DNA of 64,000 nt, from positions 1 through 64,000 of the forward strand of contig NZ_JACSQI010000017.1 in NCBI RefSeq assembly GCF_014836715.1, given 5' to 3'. Both the position numbers and the translations under genes were made by a program. The stretch's first letter is position 1. The number at the start of each line of letters is the position of its first letter. Positions 1 to 8,667 of this stretch are shown here, one piece after another. The stretch is from Escherichia whittamii. Lineage in GTDB: Bacteria; Pseudomonadota; Gammaproteobacteria; Enterobacterales; Enterobacteriaceae. The notes under the pieces are model-generated. The model searched no databases, was not told the origin of the DNA, and saw nothing but the letters and a program-made list of their open reading frames with translations.

Positions 1-76
1 GATGGAAAGAGTCCCCCCTAAAGCAGACTGACAGACATCACAAATCCCCGGGTGGGGACTTGTGTATAAGAGACAG
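1..76. other. Sequencing-adapter remnant (not genomic)
   Basis: Positions 61-76 are an exact match to the last 16 bases of the Tn5/Nextera mosaic end, and 58-76 match it at 17 of 19 positions. Positions 20-45 look like a degraded Illumina P7 adapter (AAGCAGA, GAC, CAT and a final AT in order). Genomic sequence resumes at 77 inside the terminator stem that follows rcnB. The reading frame that opens at 60 begins MCIRDS, the usual translation of this adapter. The first 19 bases have no identifiable source. Confidence 0.92.
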
Positions 77-95
77 CTCTCCGAGGGGGCTTTTT
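77..95 (-). terminator. Truncated terminator after rcnB
   Basis: Read on the minus strand just after the rcnB stop codon there is an A-run and then GCCCCCTCGGAGAG, the first arm, loop and start of the second arm of a GC-rich hairpin. The rest of the second arm and the T-run are missing because the adapter joins here at 76/77. The shape suggests a bidirectional rho-independent terminator cut by the artefact. Confidence 0.55.
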
Positions 96-434
96 TTAGC
101 GATGATAAAAAATCTCACCATCGTAGGCTTTAATGATTTTCCCGTCGGTATCGTTGATCAGCACATATGCACCGCCCATATAGGTCCAGTGGGTTCCGGC
201 GTCAGGGGCGGGCAGGTTACGCAACTGCCACTGCTTAATGTTGTACTCATCGGTACGGTACATTTCTGGCACAGTGTCACCTGGTTTGAAATGTTTGAAG
301 TCAGCAATGAAACTGCTTAACTCATACTTTGAAATTCCCGAGGCATTGGTCGAACCCGCGGTGGCTGGTGCGGCCCATGCTGCGCTGGTTACCAGCAAAA
401 GCGCACCCAGCAACATCTTATTTTTTATGGTCAT
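96..434 (-). CDS. rcnB: RcnB, periplasmic nickel/cobalt homeostasis protein
   Basis: A 112-residue protein. An N-terminal signal peptide is visible (basic MTIKNK, a hydrophobic stretch, then AWAAPATAG as the cleavage region), followed by a small periplasmic domain containing the conserved WTYMGGAYVLIND segment. The ATG at 434 is chosen because the signal peptide begins there; the longer frame upstream has no protein character. In E. coli RcnB tunes Ni/Co export through RcnA and is encoded downstream of rcnA in the same direction, as here. The 217 bp between it and rcnA carry no other gene. Confidence 0.93.
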   Translation of the reverse strand: MTIKNKMLLGALLLVTSAAWAAPATAGSTNASGISKYELSSFIADFKHFKPGDTVPEMYRTDEYNIKQWQLRNLPAPDAGTHWTYMGGAYVLINDTDGKIIKAYDGEIFYHR

Positions 435-651
435 ATACTCTCCACTTTGGGGATCAGTAAAATCAGTCGCATATCTTTCCTGCCATACAATATAACCGAC
501 AAGAGATATTTTGTTAGTGATCCCATGATTTCGTAAAAAGTGTAAATGAAAGGATGCAGCAAAAGCATCCTCATTGAACGAGAAGTCAGCGGAATAAGTT
601 GATTTAAGAATCATCCTGGGCTAAAGGGATAGCGAAGCCCAGGTAATTGTT

Positions 652-1443
652 TTATCTCATAATACCCATAAAGCCATGCACTCCCATATACAACCCGACT
701 AAGCCAATTAACAGACTGGAGAAATAGGGGGCGCGTTTAGCGACAGTGTTAAATCCGCGCCAGCGTTTTGCAACCTGTTGAACACTGATTGCCGCCCCAA
801 CGCCTACGGTGACCAGCGTTAACGCCAGGCCAATGCTGAAACTGACGACCAGTGTTGCGCCCAGTGTCAGGGCTTTCAACTGAATGCAAATCAACAGCAC
901 GGTAATTGCCGCTGGGCAGGGGATCAGTCCACCTGTTAAACCAAACAATAAAATTTGCCAGTTGGTCACTTCTCTGCCATCGAAGCGGCGTTTAATGTCA
1001 TTGGCATGGGCTCGTGCATGGGCATCCTGATACTCTTCGCTGTCGCTATGTTCATGATGGTGGTGATGTTCGTGGTCGTGATGATGTTCATGATCATGCC
1101 CGTGCATATTCTCAAGCCAGCTTCGTTCGCCGCGCCAGGTGCGCCAGAACATCCAGAACGCGGTGCCAATAATGATCACCGCGGAAATCAGCTGGAGCCA
1201 CGGTTCCGCTGACTGCGCAGTAAAGCGTTTGCTTATCACCATCCCACCAAAAGCAATCAACCAGACTACCACGGTATGCGATATGGTTGCCGCCAGTCCA
1301 AGCATCACCGCCTGTTTGATGGTGCCTTTAATGGCGATAATAAACGCCGCCATCATCGTTTTTGAGTGTCCTGGCTCCAGACCATGTAGCGCACCAAGTA
1401 AGATGGCGCTGGGGATGAAAAACCAGGCGTTACCATGTCTCAT
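652..1443 (-). CDS. rcnA: RcnA nickel/cobalt efflux pump, N-terminus rearranged
   Basis: Inner-membrane Ni2+/Co2+ exporter. It has about six hydrophobic segments and a cytoplasmic histidine-rich loop (about residues 114-147, runs of H with D and E) between two membrane blocks, and ends with the [10 protein letters not shown] tail. The family normally begins with about ten residues before GNAWFF. Here GNAWFF is preceded directly by the complement of the rcnR start (MRH, from the ATG at 1443), so the native start, ribosome binding site and the whole rcnA-rcnR intergenic promoter are absent. The rest of the protein is uninterrupted. The start given is only the nearest in-frame ATG with no good Shine-Dalgarno, so expression is doubtful. 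This is either a real deletion or an assembly error. Confidence 0.75.
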   Translation of the reverse strand: MRHGNAWFFIPSAILLGALHGLEPGHSKTMMAAFIIAIKGTIKQAVMLGLAATISHTVVVWLIAFGGMVISKRFTAQSAEPWLQLISAVIIIGTAFWMFWRTWRGERSWLENMHGHDHEHHHDHEHHHHHEHSDSEEYQDAHARAHANDIKRRFDGREVTNWQILLFGLTGGLIPCPAAITVLLICIQLKALTLGATLVVSFSIGLALTLVTVGVGAAISVQQVAKRWRGFNTVAKRAPYFSSLLIGLVGLYMGVHGFMGIMR

Positions 1444-1707
1444 ACCATTCGCGATAAACAGAAACTGAAAGCACGCGTCAGTAAGATTCAGGGACAGGTC
1501 GTTGCGCTCAAGAAAATGCTCGACGAGCCGCACGAATGCGCTGCCGTTCTACAACAGATTGCCGCTATCCGTGGTGCGGTAAACGGTTTGATGCGGGAAG
1601 TGATTAAAGGTCATCTGACGGAACACATAGTTCACCAGGGGGATGAGCTAAAGCGTGAAGAAGACCTGGATGTTGTTCTTAAGGTGCTGGATTCTTATAT
1701 CAAATAA
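1435..1707 (+). CDS. rcnR: RcnR, Ni/Co-responsive repressor of rcnA
   Basis: A 90-residue RcnR/CsoR-family all-helical DNA-binding protein. The family metal ligands are present: His3, Cys35, His60 and His64. In E. coli it represses rcnA and itself from sites in the shared intergenic region, and metal binding releases it. The coding sequence is full length. However, the bases just upstream of the ATG are rcnA codons read backwards instead of the usual regulatory region, so the native promoter and operator are missing and only a weak AGG-like Shine-Dalgarno is visible. Confidence 0.93.
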   Translation: MSHTIRDKQKLKARVSKIQGQVVALKKMLDEPHECAAVLQQIAAIRGAVNGLMREVIKGHLTEHIVHQGDELKREEDLDVVLKVLDSYIK

Positions 1708-1800
1708 TTTCACAACGTTATTGTAATACCGCCGTTTTTCCTCGTTTACAACGTGTGCGCGGGACATTACCATCCTCATCTGCGATTCATCATCGCAACC

Positions 1801-1929
1801 AAACGACTCGGGGTGCCCTTCTACGTGAAGGCTGAGAAATACCCGTATCACCTGATCTGGATAATGCCAGCGTAGGGAAGTCACAGGCCGCCAGGTCATT
1901 GCTTCTTCACGTTATGGCAGGAGCAAACT
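1801..1929 (+). promoter_or_regulatory. TPP (thi-box) riboswitch of thiM
   Basis: The aptamer spans about 1803-1882. It has the hallmark ACTCGGGGTGCC at 1805, a P3 helix CCTTC/GAAGG, GCTGAGAAATACCC, the CACCTGATCTGGATAATGCCAGCG segment (split here by function into helices P4/P5), and GTAGGGAAGT closing P1. The expression platform (1883-1929) ends in GGAGCAAACT before the thiM ATG. In E. coli, thiamin pyrophosphate binding sequesters this ribosome binding site and represses thiMD. The promoter should lie in 1708-1800; I could not place it with confidence. Confidence 0.95.
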
Positions 1930-2718
1930 ATGCAAATCGACCTGCTGAGTCCGGCGCAACCTGCGCACGCGTTACACCTTTTTCACCAACATTCCCCCCT
2001 TGTGCATTGCATGACCAATGATGTGGTGCAAACCTTTACTGCCAATACCTTGCTGGCGCTCGGTGCATCGCCAGCGATGGTTATCGAAACCGAAGAGGCC
2101 AGTCAATTTGCGGCCATCGCCAGTGCTTTGCTGATTAACGTTGGCACACTGACGCAGCCACGCGCACGGGCGATGCGTGCCGCCGTTGAACAGGCAAAAC
2201 ACTCCCAAACACCCTGGACGCTTGATCCGGTCGCGGTTGGTGCGCTCGATTATCGTCGCCGTTTTTGTCATGAACTTTTATCTTTTAAACCGGCAGCGAT
2301 ACGCGGTAATGCATCGGAAATCATGGCATTAGCGGGCATTTCCAATGGTGGCCGTGGTGTGGATTCCACTGACGCCACAGTAAGCGCACTGCCTGCTGCG
2401 CAAACTCTGGCACGGGAAACTGGCGCAATCGTCGTGGTCACTGGCGAGGTGGATTATATTACCGATGGTCGTCGCACCGTTGGTATTCACGGCGGCGATC
2501 CGTTAATGACCAAAGTGGTAGGAACTGGCTGTGCATTATCGGCGGTTGTTGCTGCCTGTTGTGCATTACCTGGCGATACGCTGGAAAACGTCGCATCTGG
2601 CTGTCACTGGATGAAACAAGCCGGAGAGCGCGCAGTCGCCAGAAGCGAGGGGCCGGGCAGTTTTGTTCCACATTTCCTTGATGCGCTCTGGCAATTGACG
2701 CAGGAGGTACTGGCATGA
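1930..2718 (+). CDS. thiM: Hydroxyethylthiazole kinase ThiM
   Basis: Phosphorylates 4-methyl-5-(2-hydroxyethyl)thiazole with ATP in thiamin salvage (cytosolic, trimeric in the family). It has 262 residues, the family length. The N-terminal segment [14 protein letters not shown] and the ribokinase-type anion-hole motif VGTGCALSA (about 198-206) are present. The start is fixed by the riboswitch-controlled Shine-Dalgarno GGAG seven bases upstream. Its stop overlaps the thiD start (ATGA at 2715-2718), so the two are translationally coupled and both fall under TPP control. Confidence 0.97.
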   Translation: MQIDLLSPAQPAHALHLFHQHSPLVHCMTNDVVQTFTANTLLALGASPAMVIETEEASQFAAIASALLINVGTLTQPRARAMRAAVEQAKHSQTPWTLDPVAVGALDYRRRFCHELLSFKPAAIRGNASEIMALAGISNGGRGVDSTDATVSALPAAQTLARETGAIVVVTGEVDYITDGRRTVGIHGGDPLMTKVVGTGCALSAVVAACCALPGDTLENVASGCHWMKQAGERAVARSEGPGSFVPHFLDALWQLTQEVLA

Positions 2719-3515
2719 AACGGATTAACGCTCTGACGATTGCCGGTACTGATCCGAGTGGTGGTGCAGGAATTCAGGCCGATCTTAAAACCTTCTCGGC
2801 GCTAGGTGCGTACGGTTGCTCGGTAATCACCGCGCTGGTGGCGCAAAATACCCGTGGCGTACAGTCGGTGTATCGTATTGAGCCAGATTTTGTCGCCGCC
2901 CAACTCGATTCGGTGTTCAGCGATGTACGAATCGACACCACTAAAATCGGCATGCTGGCGGAAACCGATATCGTTGAAGCGGTGGCAGAACGGCTGCAAC
3001 GTTACCAGATCCAAAACGTGGTACTGGATACCGTCATGCTGGCAAAAAGCGGCGACCCGCTACTTTCACCTTCGGCGGTTGCCACGCTGCGCAGTCGATT
3101 ATTGCCACGGGTTTCATTAATAACGCCAAACTTGCCCGAAGCTGCCGCCTTGCTCGACGCGCCACATGCGCATAACGAACAGGAAATGCGGGAGCAGGGG
3201 CGAGCACTGTTGGCGATGGGCTGCGGTGCAGTGCTGATGAAAGGCGGTCATCTGGATGATGAGCAAAGCCCGGATTGGCTGTTTACTCGCGACGGCGAAC
3301 AGCGGTTTACCGCGCCGCGCATTATGACCAAAAACACCCATGGCACGGGTTGTACGCTCTCTGCGGCGCTGGCGGCATTGCGTCTGCGCCATACAAACTG
3401 GGGCGACACCGTTCAGGAAGCAAAAAGCTGGCTTTCAGCGGCGTTAGCGCAGGCAGACACGCTGGAAGTCGGTCACGGGATTGGTCCGGTTCACCACTTT
3501 CACGCGTGGTGGTGA
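2715..3515 (+). CDS. thiD: HMP / HMP-phosphate kinase ThiD
   Basis: Phosphorylates hydroxymethylpyrimidine twice to HMP-PP, serving both de novo thiamin synthesis and salvage. It has 266 residues with the ribokinase-fold signatures [14 protein letters not shown] near residue 11 and [11 protein letters not shown] near 210 (catalytic loop). It overlaps thiM by four bases. Downstream, 3516-3580 holds only an imperfect hairpin (TTTCAGC at 3543 pairing with GCTGAAA at 3558) before yegX. Confidence 0.97.
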   Translation: MKRINALTIAGTDPSGGAGIQADLKTFSALGAYGCSVITALVAQNTRGVQSVYRIEPDFVAAQLDSVFSDVRIDTTKIGMLAETDIVEAVAERLQRYQIQNVVLDTVMLAKSGDPLLSPSAVATLRSRLLPRVSLITPNLPEAAALLDAPHAHNEQEMREQGRALLAMGCGAVLMKGGHLDDEQSPDWLFTRDGEQRFTAPRIMTKNTHGTGCTLSAALAALRLRHTNWGDTVQEAKSWLSAALAQADTLEVGHGIGPVHHFHAWW

Positions 3516-3580
3516 GCACCGTACTATAGCTGCTTTGGCATTTTTCAGCTTTTTCGCGCTGAAATTCAGGGATGAAACCA

Positions 3581-4399
3581 ATGCAGCTAAGAATCGCCAG
3601 TCGAAAAAAATTCACCGCTTTGCTATGCACTCTGGGGCTAATTTCCATTGTTGCGATTCATCCTGGCCAGACGGTGAATTTTTTCTATTCGACAGCAATT
3701 CAGATTAAAGACTACATCTACTTTTATGGCTATCGTCCGGTCAAATCTTTTGCTATTCGCATTCCTGCCAATTACACCATTCACGGTATTGATGTTTCAC
3801 GCTGGCAGGCGCGGATCGACTGGCAGCGTGTCGCAAAAATGCGCGACAACGGTATCCGCTTACAGTTTGCTTTTATTAAGGCGACGGAAGGCGAAAACCT
3901 GGTGGACCCCTATTTTTCGCGTAACTGGCGTCAAAGCCGTCAAAATGGCCTGCTGCGTGGCGCGTATCATTATTTTTCTCCGTCGGTATCCGCCACCGAT
4001 CAGGCGCAATTATTTCTGCAAACGGTGGATTTCTCTCAAGGCGATCTCCCCGCGGTACTGGACGTAGAAGAACGGGGAAAATTATCGGCGAAGGAATTAC
4101 GCAAGCGGGTAAGTCAGTGGCTAAAAATGGTCGAAAAAAGCACGGGAAAAAAGCCGATTATTTACTCCGGAGCCGTTTTTTATCACACGAATCTGGCGGG
4201 CTATTTCAATGAATATCCGTGGTGGGTGGCTCACTATTATCAACGTCGTCCGGACAATGACGGCATGGCCTGGCGTTTCTGGCAGCATTCCGACCGTGGA
4301 CAGGTAGATGGCATTAATGGCCCGGTGGATTTTAATGTGTTTAATGGCACAGCGGAGGAGTTGCAGGCTTTCGTTGATGGCATTAAAGAAACGCCTTAA
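3581..4399 (+). CDS. yegX: YegX, GH25-family putative lysozyme, membrane-anchored
   Basis: A 272-residue glycoside hydrolase family 25 (Chalaropsis-type lysozyme) protein. One N-terminal hydrophobic segment (about residues 10-28) should anchor or export it. The catalytic domain starts at IHGIDVSRWQ, continues through FAFIKATEG and GAYHYFSP, and has the acidic pair in AVLDVEERG. The ATG at 3581 is preferred to the one at 3572 because AGGGA lies at a proper distance from it. Biochemical function is inferred from the family; its role in E. coli is not known to me. It lies between the thi operon and yegW, reading the same way. Confidence 0.88.
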   Translation: MQLRIASRKKFTALLCTLGLISIVAIHPGQTVNFFYSTAIQIKDYIYFYGYRPVKSFAIRIPANYTIHGIDVSRWQARIDWQRVAKMRDNGIRLQFAFIKATEGENLVDPYFSRNWRQSRQNGLLRGAYHYFSPSVSATDQAQLFLQTVDFSQGDLPAVLDVEERGKLSAKELRKRVSQWLKMVEKSTGKKPIIYSGAVFYHTNLAGYFNEYPWWVAHYYQRRPDNDGMAWRFWQHSDRGQVDGINGPVDFNVFNGTAEELQAFVDGIKETP

Positions 4400-4450
4400 A
4401 TAACCAGCAGTGATATACTCCTACCAGATTCCCCGGCAGGAAAAAGACAA

Positions 4451-5197
4451 ATGGAACAAGCGCATACCCAGCTTATCGCCCAACTGAACGAACGTATTTT
4501 AGCGGCGGACAACACGCCGCTTTATATTAAGTTTGCGGAAACGGTAAAAAATGCCGTACGCAGCGGAGTGCTGGAGCATGGCAATATTTTACCCGGCGAG
4601 CGCGATTTAAGTCAGTTAACCGGCGTTTCGCGTATTACGGTGCGCAAAGCGATGCAGACGCTGGAAGAAGAGGGCGTGGTGACGCGTTCGCGTGGCTACG
4701 GTACGCAGATCAACAACATCTTCGAATACTCGCTGAAAGAAGCGCGAGGTTTTTCTCAGCAGGTGGTGTTGCGCGGTAAAAAGCCCGATACGCTATGGGT
4801 TAACAAGCGAGTGGTAAAGTGCCCTGAAGAGGTGGCACAGCAACTGGCGGTTGAAGCGGGAAGTGATGTCTTCTTGCTTAAGCGTATTCGTTATGTGGAT
4901 GAAGAAGCGGTATCGATTGAGGAGTCGTGGGTTCCTGCTCATTTAATTCATGATGTTGATGCCATCGGTATTTCTCTTTATGACTACTTCCGCAGTCAGC
5001 ATATTTTTCCAAAGTGTACCCGTTCCCGCGTTAGCGCCCGAATGCCGGATGCCGAGTTTCAGTCACATATTCAGTTAGATAGCAAAATACCGGTGCTGGT
5101 GATCAAGCAAGTAGCGCTTGACCAACAGCAACGGCCTATTGAATACAGCATCAGCCGCTGTCGCAGCGATTTATACGTTTTTGTGTGCGAGGAGTAG
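4451..5197 (+). CDS. yegW: YegW, GntR/HutC-family transcriptional regulator
   Basis: 248 residues: an N-terminal winged helix of GntR type (about 15-85, with GERDLSQLTGVSRITVRKAM as the recognition region) and a C-terminal UTRA effector domain (about 100-240), as in HutC/FarR regulators of sugar or amino acid catabolism. Its 3' end overlaps the 3' end of yegV by 27 bp, tail to tail. Position suggests it controls yegTUV, but its ligand is unknown. Confidence 0.9.
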   Translation: MEQAHTQLIAQLNERILAADNTPLYIKFAETVKNAVRSGVLEHGNILPGERDLSQLTGVSRITVRKAMQTLEEEGVVTRSRGYGTQINNIFEYSLKEARGFSQQVVLRGKKPDTLWVNKRVVKCPEEVAQQLAVEAGSDVFLLKRIRYVDEEAVSIEESWVPAHLIHDVDAIGISLYDYFRSQHIFPKCTRSRVSARMPDAEFQSHIQLDSKIPVLVIKQVALDQQQRPIEYSISRCRSDLYVFVCEE

Positions 5198-6136
5198 TTC
5201 CTCGCGCGTCGGCGCGCAATCCCCGCCGCGATGCCCGACAACCCACGACGCCACCGCATTGCCCAGCAATACTGCATCTGCCAGTGGCAGACCGGATGCC
5301 AGCCCGGCCAGTACGCCACCGGCATGGCTATCACCTGCGCCAATTGTATCTACGACATGCGTTGGAAATGCCGGTATACAGCCTGAAACGTTATCGCTGA
5401 AATACCAGGCACCTTCTTTATCGAGGCGAACGATCAACGGTGCGGCAAATTTCTCCTGCCATTGCTTGCCAAGCGTTGTTATATCTGCGGATAAAGCAAA
5501 ACGTTCGGCGGCAATCTCAGCCTCCTGACGATTGAGAGACACTAATGGTCGACAGGCCATGATGCGCGCCAGTAATGCATCCGGGATATCGCCAATACGG
5601 GGGCCAAAATCGATAAACGGCGTCACGTCTGGCAGCTCTTCCAGCCATTTCACTAACAATTCGCCACAGGGCGAGGCCAGTTGATAACCGGAAAAATAGA
5701 GCAGGCTGCCAGGCGCAACGGTTAATCGCGCCAACCACTGGCGATTCCACTGATTTTCCACACCACTGAATGACATAAACGTGCGTTCGCCATCCGGCTC
5801 AACCAGCGCCAGACACCAGCCATTATCGCCTTCGGCGTTATCAATCAGGCTGATTAATCCCTCTTTTGCCATCCGGTTGCGAATAATCTCCGCCCACACT
5901 CCCTGACCGAGCGGCAAGGCGTTACCCGCTTCGATGCCGAGGCGCTTTAACGCCACGGCAATATTCAGTGCGCAGCCGCCAACGTTAACGCTCTGCTGTT
6001 TCAGCTCGATATCGCACCCGCGCCAGGGCAGGGCGTAAGCGTCGGCGATCACATCAATGACCGCCGCACCAATCACCATCACCGGCTGACGCGTAGTTAA
6101 TTCAGGCAGCAGCGTGTGTAATCGAGCGCCGCTCAT
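5171..6136 (-). CDS. yegV: YegV, PfkB-family sugar/nucleoside kinase
   Basis: A 321-residue ribokinase-like carbohydrate kinase. It has the N-terminal glycine-rich segment VNVGGCALNIAVALKRLG (substrate side) and the C-terminal catalytic signature DTIGAGDSHAGG, with Asp as the base and the GAGD anion hole. The substrate is not established. It is the third gene of yegTUV; its start overlaps the yegU stop (ATGA at 6133-6136). With a nucleoside-type transporter and an ADP-ribosylglycohydrolase-fold enzyme beside it, a pentose or nucleoside kinase is a reasonable inference. Confidence 0.9.
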   Translation of the reverse strand: MSGARLHTLLPELTTRQPVMVIGAAVIDVIADAYALPWRGCDIELKQQSVNVGGCALNIAVALKRLGIEAGNALPLGQGVWAEIIRNRMAKEGLISLIDNAEGDNGWCLALVEPDGERTFMSFSGVENQWNRQWLARLTVAPGSLLYFSGYQLASPCGELLVKWLEELPDVTPFIDFGPRIGDIPDALLARIMACRPLVSLNRQEAEIAAERFALSADITTLGKQWQEKFAAPLIVRLDKEGAWYFSDNVSGCIPAFPTHVVDTIGAGDSHAGGVLAGLASGLPLADAVLLGNAVASWVVGHRGGDCAPTREELLLAHKNV

Positions 6137-7137
6137 ACTGCCTCCCGTTGTTGACGATATTTCGCCAGTGCCGTGGCATAGCGGTTGAAATCAAGCTGAT
6201 TTACCGCATCCAGTTCCGCCTTTAACGCAGGATCGATAGCGTTAACGCCATGCAACGCGCCACAAATTGCTGTTGCCATGGCGCCGATGGTGTCAGTGTC
6301 ACCACCAAGATTGGCGCACAGAACGGCGCAACGGTTAGGATCGGTTTGTGCCAGCTCAACCAGCGCAATGGCGCACGGCACGGACTCAATGGTGCTGGTG
6401 CCTGCGCCAACGACCTGATAAAGCTGTTCGCTGGCGGACTCGGTGCCGTCGGCATTGCGCACAATTTTCAGCGCAATCTCCAGACGCGCCGCCAGAGAGG
6501 CGCTGAACGTGGTGATGCGTTTTTGTTGTGCATGTCGCGCAATTGAGGGCAGGGAATCAACAATTGCTGACCAGCGTTCTCCGTCAATCGCGCGAGAAAT
6601 CGCCCATGCGATAACAACCGCCCCTGCAACCGCCAGATCGGATTTATGGGTCGGGCTTGACGCCAGCGCCACATCATCAATAAAAGAGTCAACATCGCGC
6701 GCCGGAAGCAAACAACCTAATGGCGAGACGCGCATTGCCGCGCCGTTGGTCACGCCATTGTTTTCCAGTTCAGCTACAGGTTTACCGTTGCGAATGGCGT
6801 TAAGTGCAATCTTCGAGGTCGGGCCAAGCACGTTTTTGTTGAAAGCGTCGAAACGCAGCGCCCAGTCGAGAATATTACGTCCAATCAGATCCGGGTCGAT
6901 CTCGCCTTCACGTTCCAGTAAAGCATCCGCCAGACACAGCGCCATCGAGGTGTCGTCGGTAAATTCGCCGCGGTTAAAATAACAGGCTGCGTTATTCTCC
7001 TTTGGGCCAGGCAAAAAACGGTCAATCCAGCCAAAGTGTGCTTTGACGCGGGAGCGCGGCCAAAGCTCGGACGGCATACCCATCGCATCCCCTAACGCCT
7101 GCCCGTAAAGAGCACCGAGAATACGTTCTGTTTTCAT
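6133..7137 (-). CDS. yegU: YegU, ADP-ribosylglycohydrolase-family enzyme
   Basis: 334 residues with the DraG/ARH all-helical fold signatures: GALYGQALGDAMGMPSE at the N-terminus, GEFTDDTSMAL (di-metal ligands, about 57-67) and NLGGDTDTIGAMATA near the C-terminus (second metal site). Such enzymes split N-glycosidic bonds of ADP-ribosyl groups or nucleoside-like compounds using two Mg ions. The actual substrate is unknown. It overlaps yegT and yegV by four bases on each side (ATGA), so the three are translationally coupled. Confidence 0.9.
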   Translation of the reverse strand: MKTERILGALYGQALGDAMGMPSELWPRSRVKAHFGWIDRFLPGPKENNAACYFNRGEFTDDTSMALCLADALLEREGEIDPDLIGRNILDWALRFDAFNKNVLGPTSKIALNAIRNGKPVAELENNGVTNGAAMRVSPLGCLLPARDVDSFIDDVALASSPTHKSDLAVAGAVVIAWAISRAIDGERWSAIVDSLPSIARHAQQKRITTFSASLAARLEIALKIVRNADGTESASEQLYQVVGAGTSTIESVPCAIALVELAQTDPNRCAVLCANLGGDTDTIGAMATAICGALHGVNAIDPALKAELDAVNQLDFNRYATALAKYRQQREAV

Positions 7138-8411
7138 TTAACTTCCCCTTGTGTCAACGCAATATCGCGATCATCGACCTTGATGGCCGTAATTTCGTTG
7201 TCGGATTCGCGGAAAAAAATCATGAACAGCACGGCGATAATGGCAATCATCACCGCGCCGAAAGTCCACATCCCGGCCCAGTTGAAGGTCAGCCCGTTTA
7301 CCGGGTCCTGATAAGCAAACATCTTCTCCATCATCACGCCACCAAGACGATAGCCGAGCAAACTGCCGAATCCCTGGCAGCACAGCGTGATCAAGCCCTG
7401 CGCGGCGGTACGCATATGCACGGGGGCTTTTTTATCGACGTAGATGTAGGCGGTAACGTAGTAAAAATCGTAACTCACGCCGTGCAGCAAAATGCCAAGG
7501 AACAGTAACGCGTAGGTAAAATATTCATCCGCACTACCGTAAATAAAGAAGCCATAACGAATCGCAGCGGTGACCAGACCAAGTAATAATACCTTTTTGA
7601 TACCAAAGCGTTTGGTGAAAAACGGCAATGCCAGCATAAAGAAGATTTCAGAGAACTGGCCGAGCGTCATCCAGCCGGTGGCGTTTTTCATGCCGACTTC
7701 GGTCAGATAACCGTTGGCAAAGATGTAATAGAACGCCAACGGCATCGCAAACAGGAATGAACAGAAGAAAAAGACGAGGAAGTTTTTATCGCGTAGCAGG
7801 ATCAGCGCATCCAGACCGAGCATGACTTTAATGTCCATTTTGCCGGTGCTTTTTGGCGGCGTGTCTGGCAGGAACAAGGCAAATGCACCGAGCAATGCGG
7901 AACTTCCGGCGGTAATTAACAGCGGAATATTGGTCGGTGAGATATCGTCATATCCCAGCATCTGAGGCAAGAATCCGCAGACCAGACCAGAGGCAATCCA
8001 GCCTATCGTCCCCAGTACGCGAATGCGCGGAAAATCACGCTCCACATCCGGGACGTTAGCAAACGCGATACTGTTTGTCAGCGCAATGGTCGGCATATAG
8101 GTCAGTGAGTAGGCCAGCAGTAACGGGAAGAATCCGGTAAAGGTGGTCTGTTGCGCGGCGAAATACATTAGCACCGCACCAGCGAACATCAATACAGCCA
8201 GCACTTTCTGCGCCGAGAAAAAGCGGTCAGTGATGGAGCCAACCAGAATAGGTGACAGGATCGCTGCAATGGCTGTACAGGCATAGGACCAACCAATTTC
8301 TCCGGCACTGAAACCGCTTTTACTTAGCCATAACCACAATGGCACAAACCACGCGCCCCAGATAAACCATTCAACAAACATCATGAACGACAGCTTTGCT
8401 GTTGTTTTCAT
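7134..8411 (-). CDS. yegT: YegT, major facilitator nucleoside-type transporter
   Basis: A 425-residue, 12-segment MFS permease of the nucleoside:H+ symporter type (NupG/XapB relatives), with the family N-terminus LSFMMFVEWFIWGAWFVPLW. It is the first gene of yegTUV. It is read away from fbaB, with a 256 bp divergent promoter region that holds three AATACC repeats and a 19 bp palindrome. The transported compound is unknown. Confidence 0.9.
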   Translation of the reverse strand: MKTTAKLSFMMFVEWFIWGAWFVPLWLWLSKSGFSAGEIGWSYACTAIAAILSPILVGSITDRFFSAQKVLAVLMFAGAVLMYFAAQQTTFTGFFPLLLAYSLTYMPTIALTNSIAFANVPDVERDFPRIRVLGTIGWIASGLVCGFLPQMLGYDDISPTNIPLLITAGSSALLGAFALFLPDTPPKSTGKMDIKVMLGLDALILLRDKNFLVFFFCSFLFAMPLAFYYIFANGYLTEVGMKNATGWMTLGQFSEIFFMLALPFFTKRFGIKKVLLLGLVTAAIRYGFFIYGSADEYFTYALLFLGILLHGVSYDFYYVTAYIYVDKKAPVHMRTAAQGLITLCCQGFGSLLGYRLGGVMMEKMFAYQDPVNGLTFNWAGMWTFGAVMIAIIAVLFMIFFRESDNEITAIKVDDRDIALTQGEVK

Positions 8412-8454
8412 CTTTTAATTCCTTCATGACAGGTAATGTAAGGTACGCGCTGAC

Positions 8455-8506
8455 AATACCACTTAATAATACCTTTTAAATACCTTTGCGGTGAAAGCTT
8501 GACCGC
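8455..8506. promoter_or_regulatory. Candidate operators upstream of yegTUV
   Basis: AATACC occurs three times on the plus strand (8455-8460, 8468-8473, 8479-8484), spaced 13 and 11 bp, and is followed by an imperfect 19 bp palindrome at 8488-8506 (GCGGTnAAnnnTTnACCGC). GGTATT-like half sites resemble HutC-subfamily GntR operators, so YegW is the obvious candidate binder; this is inference. The region lies 44-95 bp upstream of the yegT start and could also affect fbaB. Confidence 0.4.
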
Positions 8507-8667
8507 TGTAACACTTTTTCTGATGAATCGTGCCAACAGAAAACGCTGAAAAAACATCCAGAAGATGGAAAAACCAGCCCGTAACGACCAGGATTATGAT
8601 TGCCCGCCAAAGGTGGGCCAGGACAATCCATAGCCGAAATCTAATCGGAATTTACGGGAGCATAGTA

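Noticed and set aside
60..320. 86-codon reading frame starting inside the left edge
   Set aside because: It begins in the sequencing adapter (MCIRDS) and runs antisense through rcnB.
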